DNA of 64,000 nt from Timonella corticicola (GTDB taxonomy: Bacteria > Actinomycetota > Actinomycetes > Actinomycetales > Cellulomonadaceae), in NCBI RefSeq assembly GCF_042683685.1, contig NZ_JBHUOP010000004.1, positions 62,001 through 126,000 on the forward strand, given 5' to 3'. Under the pieces are notes generated by a model. The model did not search any database. It was not told the DNA's origin and saw only the letters and a list, made by a program, of their open reading frames with translations. Of the stretch, positions 60,188 to 64,000 are shown piece by piece (within the stretch, counting starts at the first letter, position 1; each line of letters opens with the position of its first letter). The position numbers and the translations under genes were made by a program.

Positions 60188-62026
60188 TTGAAGATCAAGA
60201 AGTGGGCAGCACCGCTCGCCGTAGTGCTTGGCGCCTCGCTGGCGCTTTCGGCATGCTCGACGCCAACCCCCAACGAGACCACACCGTCCGGTGAGGAAAC
60301 CACCACCTCGACCGATAACGGCTCGGGTGAACCAAAGGTTGTCACCGTTGGTTGGAACCAGGCAATGTACTCGGCAAACGATGACACGAACCACGGTAAC
60401 GCTGCGGCAAACGCGGTCATCAACTATCTGATTAAGTCAGAGTTCTTCTACTACGATGGCGACCTCAATGTTGCCCGTGACGAATCGGTCGGTACTTACG
60501 AGGTCGTCTCCGAGGATCCGCTGAAGGTTCAGTACACCTTCGCTGACACGGCAAAGTGGGCTGACGGTACTCCAGTTGACGCTGCCGACCTGCTGCTCTC
60601 GTGGGCAGGCGTTTCCGGTGTGTTTAACGACGATGTCACCGAGCGTGACGAAGAGGGTAACCTCATCATCGCTGACGACCAGGTGTTCTTCGCATCCCCA
60701 ACCGCTGGTGGTGCGTTGGTTCAGGAATTCCCAGAGATTTCCGATGACCGCAAGTCCATCACTTTCACCTACACCAAGGTGTTTGGCGACTGGGAAATCA
60801 ACCTTGACCTTGGTGTGGCTGCACACGCAACGGCCAAGATCGCCGGTCTGGGGGACGACGCGGCAGCGAACAAGGACGCCGTTGTTAAAGCTTTCCAGGA
60901 CAACGACCGTGCGACTCTCGCACAGATCGCTAACGCATGGCGTACCGGATTCGACTTTGTTGCCTCCCCATCTGAGGACCAAGCACTCGGTAATGGCCCA
61001 TTCAAGATCGTTGAATATGTTGAGAGCCAGTACATCACCCTTGAGCGCAACGAGAACTACGAGGGCAACCGCACGCCAAAGATTGATCGCGTAGTCGTTC
61101 GTTACTCGGAAGACCCACAGGCTCAGGTCCAGGCGCTTCAGAACGGTGAAATCGACATGCTCGCCCCACAGGCGACTGCCGACACCCTCACCCAGCTCCA
61201 GGCGCTCCAGGGCGTAACCGTTGAGACCGGTGTCGACGGCACCTACGAGCACATCGACATGGTTCAGGACAACGGCGGTCCATTCGACCCAGCAACCTAC
61301 GGTGGCGACGCAGAGAAGGCTCAGAAGGTTCGCCAGGCATTCCTGCTGAGCATCCCACGTGAGGCAATCGTTGAGCAGCTCATCAAGCCGCTCAACCCGA
61401 ACGCTACTACGCGTGACTCGTTCGTCCTGCTGCCAGACGACCCGAACTACTCAACCATGGTTGAGCAGAATGGTTCGGCTGACTACGCGAAGACCGACAT
61501 CGAGAAGGCCAAGGAACTCCTTGCTGAGGTCGGCGTTGACAACGTGGACGTTCGCTTCCTGTACGGCAAGTCCAACGTTCGCCGTGCAAACCAGTTTGTT
61601 CTCATTCAGGAGTCCGCAGCACAGGCTGGCTTCAACGTCATCGACGGTGGAGACGACAACTGGGGAACCATGCTGGACACCGCAACCGACCAGTATGATG
61701 CCAACCTCTTCGGATGGCAGTCGACCTCGACCGCGGTGACGGAGGCTGACTCGAACTACCGCACCGGCGCTTCGAACAACTTCTACGGCTACTCCAACAA
61801 GACCGTTGACGCTCTGTTTGACGACCTGCAGACTGAGCTTGACCCAGCCAAGCAGCTCGAGATCCAGATCGGTGTCGAGAAGGAACTCTTCAAGGACGCG
61901 TTCGGTATCACGATCTTCCAGTTCCCCGCGGTCAACGCTTGGAACTCCCAGATCACCGGCGTTCAGCCAATCTCCATCAGCCCAACCATCTTCCACGGCT
62001 TCTGGAACTGGGACATCGCTGAGTAA
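60188..62026 (+). CDS. ABC transporter peptide-binding lipoprotein (SBP family 5)
   Basis: The 612-residue extracytoplasmic solute-binding protein has a lipoprotein signal MKIKKWAAPLAVVLGASLALSAC. The mature protein has a Thr/Ser-rich linker, then the SBP_bac_5 domain (KVVTVGWNQAMYSAND ... WADGTPVDAADLLLSWAG ... ITLERNENYEGNRTPKIDRVVVRY). It likely binds oligopeptides or another small solute. AAGGAGG six bases before the TTG at 60188 gives the start. Two permease genes follow, after a hairpin. Confidence 0.93.
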   Translation: MKIKKWAAPLAVVLGASLALSACSTPTPNETTPSGEETTTSTDNGSGEPKVVTVGWNQAMYSANDDTNHGNAAANAVINYLIKSEFFYYDGDLNVARDESVGTYEVVSEDPLKVQYTFADTAKWADGTPVDAADLLLSWAGVSGVFNDDVTERDEEGNLIIADDQVFFASPTAGGALVQEFPEISDDRKSITFTYTKVFGDWEINLDLGVAAHATAKIAGLGDDAAANKDAVVKAFQDNDRATLAQIANAWRTGFDFVASPSEDQALGNGPFKIVEYVESQYITLERNENYEGNRTPKIDRVVVRYSEDPQAQVQALQNGEIDMLAPQATADTLTQLQALQGVTVETGVDGTYEHIDMVQDNGGPFDPATYGGDAEKAQKVRQAFLLSIPREAIVEQLIKPLNPNATTRDSFVLLPDDPNYSTMVEQNGSADYAKTDIEKAKELLAEVGVDNVDVRFLYGKSNVRRANQFVLIQESAAQAGFNVIDGGDDNWGTMLDTATDQYDANLFGWQSTSTAVTEADSNYRTGASNNFYGYSNKTVDALFDDLQTELDPAKQLEIQIGVEKELFKDAFGITIFQFPAVNAWNSQITGVQPISISPTIFHGFWNWDIAE

Positions 62027-62077
62027 TAAAGCGCAGGTGAAACTCCTGTTCATCCGCTCGCAAGAGTGATAGCAACA

Positions 62078-62110
62078 GTGGCGCCAGGGCGATTCTCGCC
62101 CTGGCGCCAC
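62078..62110 (+). terminator. Hairpin between binding protein and permease genes
   Basis: Perfect 15-base arms (GTGGCGCCAGGGCGA and complement) have a TTC loop and no T-run. It likely reduces expression of the permeases relative to the binding protein or protects its mRNA. Confidence 0.75.
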
Positions 62111-62202
62111 GCTGTGATTCACGGGTTTGCCCAAAACGCGGGTAAAATCGAGCGGTAATTCGCTTGCGGCGTGCCACGGGCCGCCGCTGGAGAGGTCAAA
62201 TC

Positions 62203-63738
62203 ATGTTTAACTTCATTTTCAGGCGCGCGCTGTCGTCGTTTGGAGTTCTACTCGTTGCCACGTTTCTCATCTATGTGTTGGTCGATGTCGCAATCGATCC
62301 ACTGGCTGAACTGCGCACGAGTACCGCGCCAAACAAAGAAGCGCTCATTCAAGAACGCATCACTTTGCTGCAGCTTGATGTGCCATCACCGATCCGATAC
62401 TTCGGCTGGCTGGCAGGCGTCGCCGGATGCTTCATCGGACAGTGCGACTTCGGTTCCGCCTGGAGCACTAATCAACAGGTCTCGGATATTCTCGTTTCGT
62501 CCCTGATCGTCACCATCAAACTGGTGACCGTTGCGACCGTGCTCGCAATGATCCTCGGTATCGCTGTTGGTGTTGTCTCGGCGCTACGCCAGTACACCGG
62601 CTTCGACTACACAATGGTCTTTATCTCCTTCCTGCTCTACTCTCTTCCGAGTTTCTGGGTCGCTGTTCTGCTCAAGCAGTGGGGTGCGATCGGCTTCAAC
62701 GACTTCCTCGCTGATCCACACGTCGGTGCCCCCACAATCATTGTGCTGGCGGTAATCGCGGGCATAGTTTGGCAAGCCATGTTCGCCGGAGACTTCAAAC
62801 GCCGTAGCGTCGTATTCGGAGCGAGTACAGTTGTTACTGCGGGAATACTGTTCTACGTTCTTGGAACCGGTTGGCTACTCAACCCATCGCTCGGCCCTGT
62901 GGTGATCGCACTCACGGCAGCGGCTGCGGGTGTTGCGCTGACAGCCATCATGGCCGGTCTGCGTAATCGTCGCGCTTTGTACTCTGCTCTTGCAACCGGT
63001 GTGTTCGCCGGTGTCGTGTGGTATCCGATGCAGTTCCTGTTCGTGAACTTCAGCGCGGCACTCACCCTGGTGTTCATCCTCGTGTTTATCGCCGTCGGTG
63101 TTCTTGCCGGATGGTTGTTCGGTGGTTACGACCGCCGTATCTCGATGAGGGTTTCAGGTCTTACCGGACTGATCGGCTTCGGACTGCTGTTCATCGACCG
63201 GGTGATGCTCGCATGGCAGCCATACTTCAACTCCTCGGCAATCAACGGTCGCCCCATCGCAACCCTGGGTTCGCAGACCCCAGGCCTTAAAGGTTCCTAC
63301 TGGACGCACCAACTCGACTCGTTCACGCACCTGATTCTGCCAACCATCGCGCTGGTGCTGATCTCATTCGCCGCCTACACGCGTTACTCGCGCGCTTCAA
63401 TGCTTGAGGTCATGAACCAGGACTATGTGCGTACAGCACGGGCAAAGGGTCTTTCTGAGCGCGTTGTCATTGTGCGCCACGCATTCCGTAACTCGCTGAT
63501 TCCACTTGCGACCATCATCCCAATCGACTTTGCGGGAATCCTTAGTGGTGCGGTCATCACCGAACGCATCTTCGGTTGGCGCGGTATGGGAACGATGTTC
63601 CTCAGTGGTTTGGACCGCAATGAGATTGACCCGGTTATGGCTTACGTGCTTGTCATCGGAGCGGTTGCAATCATTGCCAACTTCCTCGCTGACCTGCTCT
63701 ACGCAGTTCTAGACCCACGGATTCGAGTAAACGCATGA
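62203..63738 (+). CDS. ABC transporter permease (DppB/OppB type), enlarged
   Basis: The 511-residue membrane protein starts MFNFIFRRALSSFGVLLVATFLIYVLVDVA, typical of DppB-like permeases. The C-terminal coupling helix motif is DYVRTARAKGLSERVVIVRHAFRNSLIP. It is much longer than the usual 310-330 residues because of an inserted block of extra hydrophobic helices (about 185-330). GAGAGG before the ATG at 62203 gives the start, and the stop overlaps the next permease by four bases. Confidence 0.9.
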   Translation: MFNFIFRRALSSFGVLLVATFLIYVLVDVAIDPLAELRTSTAPNKEALIQERITLLQLDVPSPIRYFGWLAGVAGCFIGQCDFGSAWSTNQQVSDILVSSLIVTIKLVTVATVLAMILGIAVGVVSALRQYTGFDYTMVFISFLLYSLPSFWVAVLLKQWGAIGFNDFLADPHVGAPTIIVLAVIAGIVWQAMFAGDFKRRSVVFGASTVVTAGILFYVLGTGWLLNPSLGPVVIALTAAAAGVALTAIMAGLRNRRALYSALATGVFAGVVWYPMQFLFVNFSAALTLVFILVFIAVGVLAGWLFGGYDRRISMRVSGLTGLIGFGLLFIDRVMLAWQPYFNSSAINGRPIATLGSQTPGLKGSYWTHQLDSFTHLILPTIALVLISFAAYTRYSRASMLEVMNQDYVRTARAKGLSERVVIVRHAFRNSLIPLATIIPIDFAGILSGAVITERIFGWRGMGTMFLSGLDRNEIDPVMAYVLVIGAVAIIANFLADLLYAVLDPRIRVNA

Positions 63739-64000
63739 GCGAGCAAAACGTAGAAATTGAAGAAAGCCGCGGCGAAAATGCGATCGAGAATCGCGAAGTT
63801 GCCGGTCTGTCTCAGGGGCAGATCGTGTTCCGCCGTTTTGTCCGGCACAAGGCGGCAATGACCTCGGTTATTGTCATGGTCGCTGTCGCACTGCTCGCTA
63901 TCACCTCAATCGGGTGGGGACCAATTCCTGGCTGGTGGCAGTGGAATTACACTCAGACTGCACCGCAGGCCAACCCGGGTGGAACCCCAACCCTGCAGTT
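63735..64000 (+). CDS. ABC transporter permease (DppC/OppC type), 3' part cut by window edge
   Basis: The frame from the ATG at 63735 (ATGA overlap with the first permease) reads MSEQNVEIEESRGENAIENR. It then has the first transmembrane helix AAMTSVIVMVAVALLAITSI and continues past the window end. The segment VFRRFVRHKAAMTS is the usual start of the second permease of peptide ABC transporters. Confidence 0.85.
   Translation, partial: MSEQNVEIEESRGENAIENREVAGLSQGQIVFRRFVRHKAAMTSVIVMVAVALLAITSIGWGPIPGWWQWNYTQTAPQANPGGTPTLQ

Noticed and set aside
60437..61252. 271-codon minus-strand frame opposite the peptide-binding protein
   Set aside because: It is a shadow frame of a well supported gene, without motifs.
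1..64000. CRISPR array
   Set aside because: No series of identical short repeats with regular unique spacers is present; the Pro-Asp-Pro-Thr linker repeats at 18.6, 21.9 and 23.9 kb are coding.

Overview
The window is chromosomal DNA of a high-GC Gram-positive bacterium (Actinomycetota). It carries a WhiB-family regulator, mycoredoxin, UvrD2, a DUF2342 protein, a UPF0182 protein and a PPA1309-family protein, and the order nudC, mycoredoxin, uvrD2, whiB7, ThiF-like, DUF2342, PDZ-Lon, UPF0182 resembles the conserved Rv3193c-Rv3199c neighbourhood of mycobacteria. The secreted, CBM2-bearing GH6, GH5 and GH74 enzymes and the only moderately high GC suggest a plant-polymer-degrading member of the Micrococcales (Jonesiaceae, Cellulomonadaceae or similar). 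The species cannot be fixed from the sequence alone.

Layout. 1-16.0 kb: conserved core block (phosphotransferase fragment, nudC, mrx1, uvrD2, an attenuated whiB7 with leader peptide, ThiF-like protein, YgjP-like peptidase, DUF2342, SDR, PDZ-Lon protease, PPA1309 protein, UPF0182). 16.2-18.2 kb: two initiator tRNA-Met genes inside identical 302-bp direct repeats that flank an aldose 1-epimerase gene. 18.3-29.1 kb: polysaccharide-degradation locus with GH74, GH5 and GH6 secreted enzymes, a LacI regulator, and a LacI-like sensor-PAS protein with no output domain. 29.6-38.8 kb: housekeeping genes (universal stress protein, membrane hydrolase, MarR, fumarase, carbonic anhydrase, PfkB kinase, exonuclease VII subunits, ispH). 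39.2-40.7 kb: an orphan 5S rRNA, a perfect long palindrome and ychF.

40.7-47.6 kb is an accessory island at the 3' end of ychF. Sequences resembling the last codons of ychF (DVVEFRFNV-stop) recur at four further points, which suggests successive insertion of small cargo modules at that end. Cargo: an amber-interrupted zinc-ribbon gene plus a membrane protein, a large DUF4209/HEPN-like protein, a Fic toxin with its inhibitory antitoxin, and a convergent pair of an HNH-GHKL protein and a PD-(D/E)XK nuclease. No integrase gene is visible.

47.8-60 kb: a lipoprotein, PhoH2, then small regulator-plus-effector sets: ArsR with SRPBCC proteins, HigBA toxin-antitoxin, AraC with a VOC protein, a membrane-lipase fusion, a Mug glycosylase, a TetR-controlled hydrolase and a PhnA-like protein. 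The arsR and tetR-hydrolase promoters look leaderless, with the operator lying over the start codon. 60.1-64 kb: start of an oligopeptide-type ABC transporter operon (lipoprotein, two permeases), cut by the window end. Hairpin repeats (at least seven copies of one family) and a short motif (TTGGCGACGAGT and variants) recur between genes throughout.
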